In this document: piece after piece, positions 8,198-16,064 of the stretch
Layout of the letters: each line of letters begins with the position of its first letter
Numbering within the stretch: the stretch's first letter is position 1
From: Permianibacter sp046297695
GTDB lineage: Bacteria; Pseudomonadota; Gammaproteobacteria; Enterobacterales; Permianibacteraceae
Reading direction: 5' to 3'
NCBI GenBank assembly: GCA_046297695.1
Contig: JBKBHF010000001.1
Coordinates: forward strand, 124,001-188,000
DNA length: 64,000 nucleotides
Program-made: the position numbers and the translations under genes
The notes under the pieces: model-generated
What the model was told of the DNA's origin: nothing
Seen by the model: only the letters and a program-made list of their open reading frames with translations
Databases searched by the model: none

Positions 8198-9259
8198 TTG
8201 TCGCGTCCCAAGCGTAAAGCCACATCGTTCGATATCGCCTATCGCGCTGGCGTCTCTCAACCCACGGTATCACGCGCCTTGCGCGGCAGCCCGCTGGTCA
8301 GCGAAGAAACCCGTCAACGCATACTCGAAATCGCCCGCGAGCTGAATTACAAGGTCGACAAGAACGCCTCCAGCTTGCGCTCACAGCAGAGCGGCACCCT
8401 GGCGCTGCTGCTGTTCGAAGATCCGACCCCTGACGATTCGAACATCAACCCGTTCTTTCTTTCCATGCTCGGCTCCATCACCCGCGCCTGCGCCCGGCGC
8501 AATTACGATCTGCTGGTGTCATTCCAGCAGCTCTCGACCGATTGGCATGCCGATTATGAAGACAGCAAACGCGCCGACGGTTTGATTCTGCTCGGCTATG
8601 GCGACTACATGGATTACCGCAGCACGCTGGAAAAGCTGATCGAGCAAGGCACGCACTTTGTCCGCTGGGGCGCGGTGCTGGAAGATCAGCTCGGCGTTTC
8701 GATCGGTTGCGACAATGTCCAGGGCGGCCGCGACTGCACGGCCCATCTGATTCGGCAAGGCCGGCGCCACATCGCGTTTCTCGGCGGCGCCGATCAGACC
8801 TGTCCCGAATTCTTCGACCGCTATCGCGGCTATACCGACGCGCTGACTGCCGCCGGACTGCGGGTCGATGCGCGCCTGCAAGTGGATGCAATTACCTCGG
8901 AACAGCAAGGCTATGACGCCGTCTGCCGCCTGCTTGAACGGGATGTCCGCTTTGATGCGGTCTTTGCCGCCAGCGATCTGATTGCCATTGGTGCGATGCG
9001 CGCACTCGGCGAGAAAGGCTTCAAAGTGCCGGACGATATCGCCGTCGCCGGTTTTGACGATATTCCGCTGGCGACCTTCACCAATCCGCCACTGACCAGC
9101 GTCTTGCAGGACACCAAACGCGCCGGCGAACTGCTGGTCGATACCCTGCTCAAGCAAATCCACAATCAACCGGTCGAGAACATCAAGTTTCCGGCGCAGT
9201 TGGTCGTCCGGCGTTCCTGTGGCGCCAAACCGGCACAGCCAACGCCAGCCAAATCCTGA
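8198..9259 (+). CDS. LacI family transcriptional regulator, probable maltose/alpha-glucoside regulator
   Basis: A 353-residue LacI-type repressor. Residues 7-60 form the helix-turn-helix and hinge (FDIAYRAGVSQPTVSRAL, then ILEIARELNYKVDKNA), followed by a periplasmic-binding-like sensor domain with the dimer landmarks GRDCTAHLI, IAFLGG, FDAVFAASDLIAIGAM and VAGFDDIPLATF. The start is a TTG at 8198 with GGAG nine bases upstream; no in-frame ATG would keep the DNA-binding domain. It faces a convergent amylase and carrier gene, so a role in alpha-glucan control is inferred. The natural candidate operator is TGAATACGTATTCA, found upstream of several genes in this window. The effector is unknown. 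Confidence 0.88.
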   Translation: MSRPKRKATSFDIAYRAGVSQPTVSRALRGSPLVSEETRQRILEIARELNYKVDKNASSLRSQQSGTLALLLFEDPTPDDSNINPFFLSMLGSITRACARRNYDLLVSFQQLSTDWHADYEDSKRADGLILLGYGDYMDYRSTLEKLIEQGTHFVRWGAVLEDQLGVSIGCDNVQGGRDCTAHLIRQGRRHIAFLGGADQTCPEFFDRYRGYTDALTAAGLRVDARLQVDAITSEQQGYDAVCRLLERDVRFDAVFAASDLIAIGAMRALGEKGFKVPDDIAVAGFDDIPLATFTNPPLTSVLQDTKRAGELLVDTLLKQIHNQPVENIKFPAQLVVRRSCGAKPAQPTPAKS

Positions 9260-9301
9260 GCGCGGTTCATTGCCTTCAGCCAGAAAAGGCCGTCACTCGA
9301 T

Positions 9302-9463
9302 CTGTCACCCCGGCGGCCAGTGGCGTTCCAGACGCAAGCTGGCACTCCCCACATCCCTGTGGGTCGAAAGCCGGGGTCCATTTTCCGTGTTCAAGCGCGA
9401 CTTTCGCGGCCAGTAATTTCAGGCAAACGGCGAAAATGGATTCCGGCTTTCGCCGGAATGACG
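9302..9463. repeat. Palindromic intergenic repeat element
   Basis: This 160 bp stretch between the convergent lacI-type and amylase genes is built as a loose inverted repeat. ctgtcaccccggc at its left end mirrors gccggaatgacgg at its right end, and gtccattttccg mirrors cgaaaatggattcc inside. The right end contains a perfect 7 bp stem with 4-base loop (9441-9458, ttccggc/gccggaa). The words tggattccggctttcgccggaatgac are typical of dispersed repeats in many proteobacteria. The hairpin may also terminate the converging transcripts. Copy number elsewhere cannot be seen. Confidence 0.6.
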
Positions 9464-9490
9464 GAGCGCTCAAAGTACGACCACCGCAGA

Positions 9491-11242
9491 TTAGTTCGCG
9501 GCAGCCGTGACCACGGGTCGATCAATCACCGTCATCAGCTCGCGCAGACGCTGCTGCAAATCAGCCCGCGTAACCGGCTGTTGCAGTCGAAACACCTGCA
9601 CGCCGTGTGCAGGCACGGAAGCCTTCAGGCTACCGCCCGCTGCAACCGTGATCGGCTCGCCACCCAGTGCCGGTTGCCAGACGCCGGCTTCGAGCCATTG
9701 GCGAATCTCAAAACCGCTTGCCTCGTCGCCCTTGTTCAGCAGCACCAGCGCAATGTCATGCTGACCCGCGTGCTGATAAACCCGGTAGAACGCCGCCCGA
9801 TCGCCGGCCAGTTCGAGATTGACCTGCAAGCCGCGCTGCAAGGCCGGTGATGCGGCCCGCACCTTGGCGATACGCTGCAGGTTCTGGAATATCGGGTGTT
9901 GGCTGGCTTCGGCAACTCGGTCCTGACCGAAGTAGTTGCGATTGCCGGCATGCTCCGCCTTGCCACGCATGAACCCCACTTCCGAACCGTAATAAATCAC
10001 CGGAATGCCGCGCGCGGTGAACAGCCAGTTATGGGCATCGATAAAACCCTCATCACTGGTGTTCATTCGCGGCATGTCATGGTTGTCGTAGAACGTCATC
10101 AGATCGTATGGATTCTGGTACGGTCCCTGCTCCAGGAACAACGACTCGTTCAGCAGCGCAAAATCACTGTCGCGCGCCTCGAAGACTTTGGCGAGTGAAG
10201 CCTTGTGCGGAAAATCGAGCACACTGATGCCGCCATGCTGCGGCCAGGTGTGCGGCGCGATCTCCTCGGCTTTCCAGCGGAAATCTTCGCCGAACATGAA
10301 CATGCCGGGTTTCTTTGCGCGGATGCGGTCAGCAAAGGCTTTCCAGAAACTATGCGGCATCCAGCCTATGGTATCGATACGAAACGCATCCGCGCCCTGC
10401 TCCAGCCACTGGCTGTAAGCGCCGACCAGATAATCCAGCACGGCCGGATTGTTCTCGTTGAAATCGGACAGCTCGGCAATGCCCGGTTGCTGGTTGAAAA
10501 AGCGATGCAAGGGGTTGTTGTGATCGAGCTGCGCCGGCGGCAGATTGCCGTGATCGGCGAGCAGTTCGCCATCCTTGCCATAAACCTTGCCAAACTCGGC
10601 TTGCGCCACTGGCATCGTATACGCCGGTGCACCGTGGTTACCGACGATGTCGAGCACGACTTTCATGCCCTTGTCGTGCACGGCCGCGGTGAATCCGGCG
10701 AAATCGAGTCCGGGACTCGGCAGATGCTCATCCAGTTTGTAGAAATTGACGCCCCAGTAACCGTGATAACCGGTCTTGCCCTGATCGGTCCAGAAACTGC
10801 CCCAACTCACCGGCTTGCCGCCGGAAAACGCCGCATCCGGGTTGTCGACAATCGGCGTGATCCAGATTGCCGAGAACCCCATGTCACGGATGTAGTCGAG
10901 GTTGTTGACCACGCCTTTAAAGTCGCCGCCAAGGTAGCCGATATTGTCGCTCTCACCAGCAGGTGCGCCCGGCACCGGCCGATCAAACGTGCGCCAGGCG
11001 CCGCCCTGCTCGCGTTGGTCGTTACCGGTGTCGCCGTTGACAAAGCGGTCGGTCACGACGAAGTAAACGGCCTCACTGGCAAACGGCTCCAGTGTGCCGT
11101 AGAACGATTCACTCGCCGTTGTCGGGGCAGATTCGATTGCTACGGTTTCAGCAGGCGGTGTCCCGTTGTCACAACTGACCAGACCGAGCAAGGACAGCGA
11201 CAACGCCAACGACAACACACGCGGAGGGTACGACAGCTTCAT
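9491..11242 (-). CDS. GH13 alpha-amylase family lipoprotein (cyclomaltodextrinase/amylase type)
   Basis: A 583-residue enzyme starting with a lipoprotein signal (hydrophobic LSLALSLSLLGLVSC, lipobox cysteine 24), so it is probably anchored in the envelope. The GH13 barrel is complete: region I DIVGNH, region II AFRIDTIGW with nucleophile Asp290, region III FGED with acid/base Glu319 and region IV YDNHD with Asp389. It would cleave alpha-1,4 bonds of maltodextrins or starch; transglycosylation cannot be excluded. The ATG at 11242 is preferred to an upstream one that would put residues before the lipoprotein signal. The MFS carrier gene lies 138 bp upstream on the same strand, probably in one transcript. 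Confidence 0.92.
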   Translation of the reverse strand: MKLSYPPRVLSLALSLSLLGLVSCDNGTPPAETVAIESAPTTASESFYGTLEPFASEAVYFVVTDRFVNGDTGNDQREQGGAWRTFDRPVPGAPAGESDNIGYLGGDFKGVVNNLDYIRDMGFSAIWITPIVDNPDAAFSGGKPVSWGSFWTDQGKTGYHGYWGVNFYKLDEHLPSPGLDFAGFTAAVHDKGMKVVLDIVGNHGAPAYTMPVAQAEFGKVYGKDGELLADHGNLPPAQLDHNNPLHRFFNQQPGIAELSDFNENNPAVLDYLVGAYSQWLEQGADAFRIDTIGWMPHSFWKAFADRIRAKKPGMFMFGEDFRWKAEEIAPHTWPQHGGISVLDFPHKASLAKVFEARDSDFALLNESLFLEQGPYQNPYDLMTFYDNHDMPRMNTSDEGFIDAHNWLFTARGIPVIYYGSEVGFMRGKAEHAGNRNYFGQDRVAEASQHPIFQNLQRIAKVRAASPALQRGLQVNLELAGDRAAFYRVYQHAGQHDIALVLLNKGDEASGFEIRQWLEAGVWQPALGGEPITVAAGGSLKASVPAHGVQVFRLQQPVTRADLQQRLRELMTVIDRPVVTAAAN

Positions 11243-11380
11243 GAACGGTTTCCTGCATACAGACAGCAAATGACAGACCCAGTTTGCGCAGCCTGGTCAG
11301 GCAGGCAAGAAGCCCGGGGACCAGCTACGCTGCGTTTGCTCGTTGCGCCAGAACGTGTTGTGGCAAGGCTGGGCCAGTAC

Positions 11381-12877
11381 CTATTTCGCCAGCACGGGCT
11401 CACCGTCCGGCGCGGCGCCAAGCTCACGCACCCGCAGCACACAGAGCCCGGACAGGATCAGGCTGACGCCACCGATGATGAGTGCAAACAGCGGCTGACC
11501 CGCAAAAAAGGTTTTCAGCAGAAAGCCGAGCACGCTGGCCGCCAGCAGCTGCGGAATCACAATGAAGAAATTGAAGATGCCCATGTAAATGCCCATCTTC
11601 TCGGCCGGCAAACTGTTCGACAACAGTGCGTACGGCAACGACAGGATCGAGGCCCAGGCAAAACCGACACCCACCATCGACAGCAGCAGCCAATCCGGAT
11701 CACGAATCAGCGCAAACGACAGCAATCCTGCTGCGCCGAGCCAGACATTAATCAAATGGCTGACACGCAAACCGGCCAAGCGCACGACCAGCGGGATCAC
11801 CATCGCTGCCAGCGCCGCAAAACCGTTGTAGGCCGCGAACAGCACACCGACCCAGTTGGCGCCATCGTTGTACGCCGCCGATGCGGTATCGCTGCTGCCG
11901 AAGTGGACCTCGGTCACTGCCGAGGTGGTGTAGATCCACATCGCGAACAACGCGAACCACGAGAAGAACTGCACCACCGCCAGCTGGCGCATGGTGTCCG
12001 GCATCTGCTGCATGTCGGCAAGAATGGTGCGCACCATCGATGGCTTGTCACCGCGGCTGATGATGAGCAACAGCAAACCATAAACGCCGATGCCGGCGGT
12101 CAGCAGATAGAGTTGCTTGTCTTCGCCGGTGACGTAGACGATCGCGCTGCCGATGAGACCGGCGAGCAGCCATACCAAGCCCTGCCGCTGTGCCTTGTCG
12201 TGCTCCAGTACCGAGGCCCGTGCCGGATGCGCGTCGCTGAACCCGGCCAGTTGTTCCGGCGGATATTCCTTGCTGCGCAGCACGGTCCAGCCGACTGCAG
12301 CAAGCAGTACTACGCCACCGGCATAAAAGGCGTATTTGACCGTATCCGGAATCACCCCGGGCTCGGCGGTATTGGCAACACCGACTTTCGCCAGCATCCA
12401 CGGCAACAGACTGGCTACCACAGCACCGATACCGATGAAAAAACTCTGCATGGCATAGCCCGTCGGACGCTGCTCTGGCGGCAACTGATCACCGACAAAC
12501 GCGCGGAACGGCTCCATCGACACGTTGATCGACGCATCCATGATCCAGAGCAGGCCGGCAGCAATCCACAGCGTCGGCGAATTGGGCATGAACAGCAGCG
12601 CGGCGGTGGTCACCAAGGCGCCATAGAGAAAATACGGACGCCGACGGCCCAGCCGGGTCCAGGTGCGATCGGAAAAGTAGCCGACAATCGGCTGCACGAT
12701 GAGGCCGGTCAGCGGCGCGGCAATCCAGAGCGCCGGAATATCGGAAATATCGGCGCCAAGCGTTTGGAAAATTCGACTGACGTTGGCGTTTTGCAAGGCA
12801 AAACCAAACTGAATGCCCAAAAAGCCGAAGCACATATTCCAAATCTGCCAGAACGACAGTCTCGGCTTGGCGGTCAT
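11381..12877 (-). CDS. MFS transporter, maltose/alpha-glucoside (GPH/SLC45-like) type
   Basis: A 498-residue protein with twelve predicted membrane segments. The early part (FWQIWNMCFGFLGIQFGFALQNANVSRIFQTLGA) and PIVGYFSDRTWTRLGRRRPYF match bacterial inner-membrane maltose carriers found beside TonB receptors in Caulobacter and Xanthomonas. It should bring maltose or short maltodextrins from periplasm to cytoplasm with protons. The ATG at 12877 follows GGGAGGGA, a strong ribosome site, so the 13-residue longer form is unlikely. A LacI-type palindrome lies 145 bp upstream. The amylase gene follows on the same strand. Confidence 0.9.
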   Translation of the reverse strand: MTAKPRLSFWQIWNMCFGFLGIQFGFALQNANVSRIFQTLGADISDIPALWIAAPLTGLIVQPIVGYFSDRTWTRLGRRRPYFLYGALVTTAALLFMPNSPTLWIAAGLLWIMDASINVSMEPFRAFVGDQLPPEQRPTGYAMQSFFIGIGAVVASLLPWMLAKVGVANTAEPGVIPDTVKYAFYAGGVVLLAAVGWTVLRSKEYPPEQLAGFSDAHPARASVLEHDKAQRQGLVWLLAGLIGSAIVYVTGEDKQLYLLTAGIGVYGLLLLIISRGDKPSMVRTILADMQQMPDTMRQLAVVQFFSWFALFAMWIYTTSAVTEVHFGSSDTASAAYNDGANWVGVLFAAYNGFAALAAMVIPLVVRLAGLRVSHLINVWLGAAGLLSFALIRDPDWLLLSMVGVGFAWASILSLPYALLSNSLPAEKMGIYMGIFNFFIVIPQLLAASVLGFLLKTFFAGQPLFALIIGGVSLILSGLCVLRVRELGAAPDGEPVLAK

Positions 12878-13021
12878 TACATCCCTCCCGAAAGGCTGCC
12901 TTGTGGGCAGCGACATCTGCTGTTGTCATTTTGTCGGCCAGCGCTGCATTGATGCCACCGCGGCACTGGCTTGTCCGTGGAGCCGATGGTAGGCCGCCTC
13001 ACACTGGTGCGAACAGCTTTA

Positions 13022-13035
13022 TGCATTCGTATTCA
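13022..13035. promoter_or_regulatory. LacI-type operator upstream of the MFS maltose carrier
   Basis: TGCATTCGTATTCA matches the palindrome TGAATACGTATTCA at 12 of 14 positions. It lies 145 bp upstream of the carrier start and 73 bp upstream of the divergent antiporter gene. The TonB receptor operator sits at almost the same distance (144 bp) from its start. The 9-mer TGCACCATT follows at 13048-13056. Confidence 0.6.
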
Positions 13036-13107
13036 AATACAGGTCCGTGCACCATTTCCGTCAGCGGCGCTATTGTGCCGCAGGGACCATAACAAGAAAT
13101 CTGTGCC

Positions 13108-14337
13108 ATGAGCACCATCGAACTTCTGCTGATTGCGATGACGGTCATCCTCAGCGTGCCATACCTGATCTGGCGGCTGGGCCGCACGGATTTCTATGCA
13201 CCATTGGTCGTGGTGCAAATCATCACCGGCATCCTGCTCGGCCCCGGCGTTCTTGGCGCGATCTTTCCCGAGTATTACCAGTTTGTCTTCAATCCAGGGG
13301 TGGTCGGCGCCCTGAACGGCATCGCGGCGTGGGCGGTCATGCTGTTCGTCTGGATTGCCGGCATCGAGCTCGACCTGGGCCAGGCCTGGAAAAACCGCCG
13401 CGAAAGCGGCATCACTGCTGGCCTCGCGCTGGGGATGCCACTGCTGTGTGGCGCACTCGCGGCAGTGGTGCTGCTCGGGCAAAGCAGCAGCTGGCTGGGC
13501 GCCAAGGGGCAAACCTGGCAGTTCGTTACCGGCATCGGCATGGCCTGCGCGGTCACCGCGCTGCCGATCCTGATCTTGCTGATGGAAAAACTCACCATCC
13601 TGCGCCAGCCGCTGGGGCAACGGGTACTGCGTTACGCCAGTGTCGATGACATCGCCATCTGGGCGGTGCTGGCGGTGATCCTGATGGATTGGGATCGCCT
13701 TGGTCGTCAGGGCCTTTTCCTGATCGGTTTCTCCGCCGCCACCATACTGGTTCGCAGAGGTTTCCCGAAACTGCCGGAAAGCGATCGCTGGTATGTCGCG
13801 CTGATCTGGCTCCCACTGTGCGGCTTTGCCGCCGACTGGGCCGGCCTGCATTACATGGTCGGCGCCTTCCTGTCCGGCGCCGTGCTCGATCACCGCTGGT
13901 TCAATCAGGAGCGCATGGACATGCTGCGACATCATCTGCTGCTGGTGGTGATGCCGGTGTTCTTCCTCAGTACCGGCCTGCGGACCAACTGGACCATGGG
14001 CGGCTGGCTGGTATTCGGCGGTGCGGCACTGCTGCTCGCCGCCAGCGTCGGCGGCAAACTCGCCGGCGTGCATCTTGCCGGCCGCGTGCTCGGCTGGCCC
14101 AAAGGCGATGCCACCATCATTGGCTGGCTGCTGCAAACCAAGGCGCTGATCATGATCATCTTCGCCAACATCCTGCTCGACCGTCAGATCATCAGCAGCG
14201 AAACCTTCACCGCCCTGCTGCTGATGGCGGTAGCCAGCACCATGCTGACAATTCCGATGGTGGTCCGGGCCGGTCGGCGCGAACAACTGCCGGTGCTGTC
14301 GGCACTGGTGCCAACCGTGTCTGAAAGCCGGCGCTGA
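13108..14337 (+). CDS. Cation:proton antiporter, CPA2 (KefB/NapA-like) family
   Basis: A 409-residue membrane protein with about twelve hydrophobic segments and the Na+/H+ exchanger fold: LGPGVLGAIFPE early, WIAGIELDLG, ASVDDIAIWAVLAVIL, which carries the paired acidic residues expected in the transport core, and FFLSTGLRTNW later. No C-terminal TrkA-N or TrkA-C regulatory domain follows, unlike KefB. It would exchange K+ or Na+ for protons in the inner membrane. It is divergent from the maltose carrier, with 230 bp between the starts containing one LacI-type operator. The ribosome site is weak (AAGAAA). A strong hairpin follows the stop. Confidence 0.88.
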   Translation: MSTIELLLIAMTVILSVPYLIWRLGRTDFYAPLVVVQIITGILLGPGVLGAIFPEYYQFVFNPGVVGALNGIAAWAVMLFVWIAGIELDLGQAWKNRRESGITAGLALGMPLLCGALAAVVLLGQSSSWLGAKGQTWQFVTGIGMACAVTALPILILLMEKLTILRQPLGQRVLRYASVDDIAIWAVLAVILMDWDRLGRQGLFLIGFSAATILVRRGFPKLPESDRWYVALIWLPLCGFAADWAGLHYMVGAFLSGAVLDHRWFNQERMDMLRHHLLLVVMPVFFLSTGLRTNWTMGGWLVFGGAALLLAASVGGKLAGVHLAGRVLGWPKGDATIIGWLLQTKALIMIIFANILLDRQIISSETFTALLLMAVASTMLTIPMVVRAGRREQLPVLSALVPTVSESRR

Positions 14338-14353
14338 TTGCATCGTTGTCAGT

Positions 14354-14399
14354 GCAGAAAGCAAATCGCCCCGGCTTGCCGGGGCGATTTGCTTTCTGC
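14354..14399. terminator. Bidirectional terminator between antiporter and halogenase genes
   Basis: A perfect 21 bp stem (14354-14374 against 14379-14399) with loop cttg lies between two converging genes. The central part is GC-rich and the outer part is gcaaat/atttgc with ctttc beyond, so it can end transcription from both sides. Confidence 0.85.
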
Positions 14400-14409
14400 C
14401 AACCACAAG

Positions 14410-15954
14410 TCACGCCAGCTTTCGCATCACTGCCGGCTCCGCGACACGCAGCGCAGCCAATGCCTCGTGATGGGGTTTGAAGTTCAACCCACAGCGTTCA
14501 ATGAAGCGCCGAATGTCGGCGAGCTTGAAGCGATGGGCAAGTTCGTTGCCGGCACGCAGCTGATGCTTCTCCGGATAAATGCCCTTGCCGGCCAAGAGGC
14601 AGTTCCACGAGACATTCGGGAAGTAAGCATCCAGCTTTTGCCGTTCCAGCTCATCGGTAATGTTACTGCCGGATACCCAGGTTTTCAGGATGGCGCGCAG
14701 GCTCGGCGACATGTTCTCGTTGCTCGCGTTGGCACGCCAATACTCGGTATCAGTGCGGCTGTTGATCCGGTAGTGACAATGAATATAGTCACGGACCGCA
14801 TCAAATCGGGTGTTGACCGCCGCGTTGTAGTCATCGCGATACTGGTCGGTGAAATTGCCTTTCTCGACAAACTCGACAAAACGGGCCAGCGTGGTCTGCA
14901 CCAAGTCCAGCGCGGTCGCCTCCAGCGGTTCAATGAAGCCCTGCGATAGCCCGACAGCCAGACAATTCTTGTACCAATGCTGATCAACGCGGCCCACCTT
15001 CATTTTCAGGTGGCGGGCTTCGATATCGGCGTCAAGCAAGCCGAGATGACTGCGCAGCTCGGTTTCGGCTTCATCGGCCGAGCAGAACGATGAACTGTAG
15101 ACATAGCCGTTGCCATTACGGCTGGTCAACGGAATCTTCCAAGCCCAGCCGTGCTTCAGCGCGGTCGCCTGGGTCTGGCATTCGACATTCGCCTCCTGCT
15201 CGGTGGGAAATACCACGGCCGAATCATTGAACAAGCGGTCGGCAAAGCTGTTGAACTTGGCGCCCAGCGTCTGCTGCAGCAACTGACTGCGAAAGCCGGT
15301 GCAATCGACAAACAGATCGCCCTCGATCACTTCATCGGCATCGGTCTTGACGGCACCAAGGTAGCCATTCTCTTTGATCATGACTGCCGTTACTTTGGCT
15401 TGTTTGTGCTTCACCCCTTTTGCGACCGCCCATCTGCCGAGAAATTTGCCGAGCAGGCCGGAATCGAAGTGATAGCCATATTTGATCTCGAACGGAAAAT
15501 TCTCCGGCGCCACCGGTGACAAGCGATTCTTGAGCAGATGGGTCGCAAGAAAGAAATGGTCTGGATGACCCTCCAGATCAACGCCTTTACGGATCAGGAA
15601 ACTGTTGTGAAAAAACGCCGGCACGGTGTAATCGTCCGGCTGACACAGGAAGGGGTGGACGTAACTCTCAAACCCCGGCTTGGTTGACCAGTTGCGGAAC
15701 GTGATGCCGACTTTGTAGGTCGCGTTGCACTCCACCATCCAGTCCGACTCGGTCACCCCAATCGCCGCCAGAAACTCTTTCAACGGCGGCGTCGAACCTT
15801 CACCGACGCCGATGATGCCAATTTCCGGCGACTCAATCAGCGTGATCTCAAAGCCTTTCTGCAGCCAATGTACCGCCAGATAGTTGGCCGCCATCCAGCC
15901 GGCGGTGCCACCGCCGAGGATGACAATTTTTTTGCCTTGTGTTGATTGATTCAT
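14410..15954 (-). CDS. Flavin-dependent tryptophan halogenase family protein
   Basis: A 514-residue flavoprotein. It starts with the FAD-binding GGGTAGW (14-20), continues with GVGEGSTP, and carries Lys81 in ATYKVGITFRNW, the counterpart of the essential lysine (Lys79) of PrnA. It also has the halogenase WxWxIP motif as WAWKIP and the catalytic-glutamate region GFIEPLEATAL. All key residues appear intact. Known enzymes chlorinate or brominate indoles with FADH2 supplied by a reductase. Relatives beside TonB receptors have mostly unknown substrates, so I do not name one. It lies 111 bp behind the TonB receptor, after a terminator hairpin. No flavin reductase is adjacent. Confidence 0.9.
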   Translation of the reverse strand: MNQSTQGKKIVILGGGTAGWMAANYLAVHWLQKGFEITLIESPEIGIIGVGEGSTPPLKEFLAAIGVTESDWMVECNATYKVGITFRNWSTKPGFESYVHPFLCQPDDYTVPAFFHNSFLIRKGVDLEGHPDHFFLATHLLKNRLSPVAPENFPFEIKYGYHFDSGLLGKFLGRWAVAKGVKHKQAKVTAVMIKENGYLGAVKTDADEVIEGDLFVDCTGFRSQLLQQTLGAKFNSFADRLFNDSAVVFPTEQEANVECQTQATALKHGWAWKIPLTSRNGNGYVYSSSFCSADEAETELRSHLGLLDADIEARHLKMKVGRVDQHWYKNCLAVGLSQGFIEPLEATALDLVQTTLARFVEFVEKGNFTDQYRDDYNAAVNTRFDAVRDYIHCHYRINSRTDTEYWRANASNENMSPSLRAILKTWVSGSNITDELERQKLDAYFPNVSWNCLLAGKGIYPEKHQLRAGNELAHRFKLADIRRFIERCGLNFKPHHEALAALRVAEPAVMRKLA

Positions 15955-15980
15955 TGGGTCTGTCCCCGTCCCGCCTTGGC

Positions 15981-16023
15981 CCAAAACGAAAACCGCCCGC
16001 CGGCTTGCAGCCGACGGGCGGTT
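15981..16023 (-). terminator. Rho-independent terminator between TonB receptor and halogenase
   Basis: On the minus strand a 15 bp stem (plus coordinates 16009-16023 and 15991-16005, one G-T wobble, 3-base loop) is followed by ttttcgtttt. It ends 27 bases before the halogenase ATG, so halogenase expression from the receptor promoter needs read-through. Confidence 0.82.
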
Positions 16024-16064
16024 CCTCTACTGCGGTATTGCTGACATCAGCAAGAACATCACAC

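Noticed and set aside
10205..12952. A 915-codon plus-strand frame across the amylase and MFS carrier genes
   Set aside because: It spans two clear genes on the other strand and the gap between them and reads as His/Arg/Gln-rich sequence without any domain.
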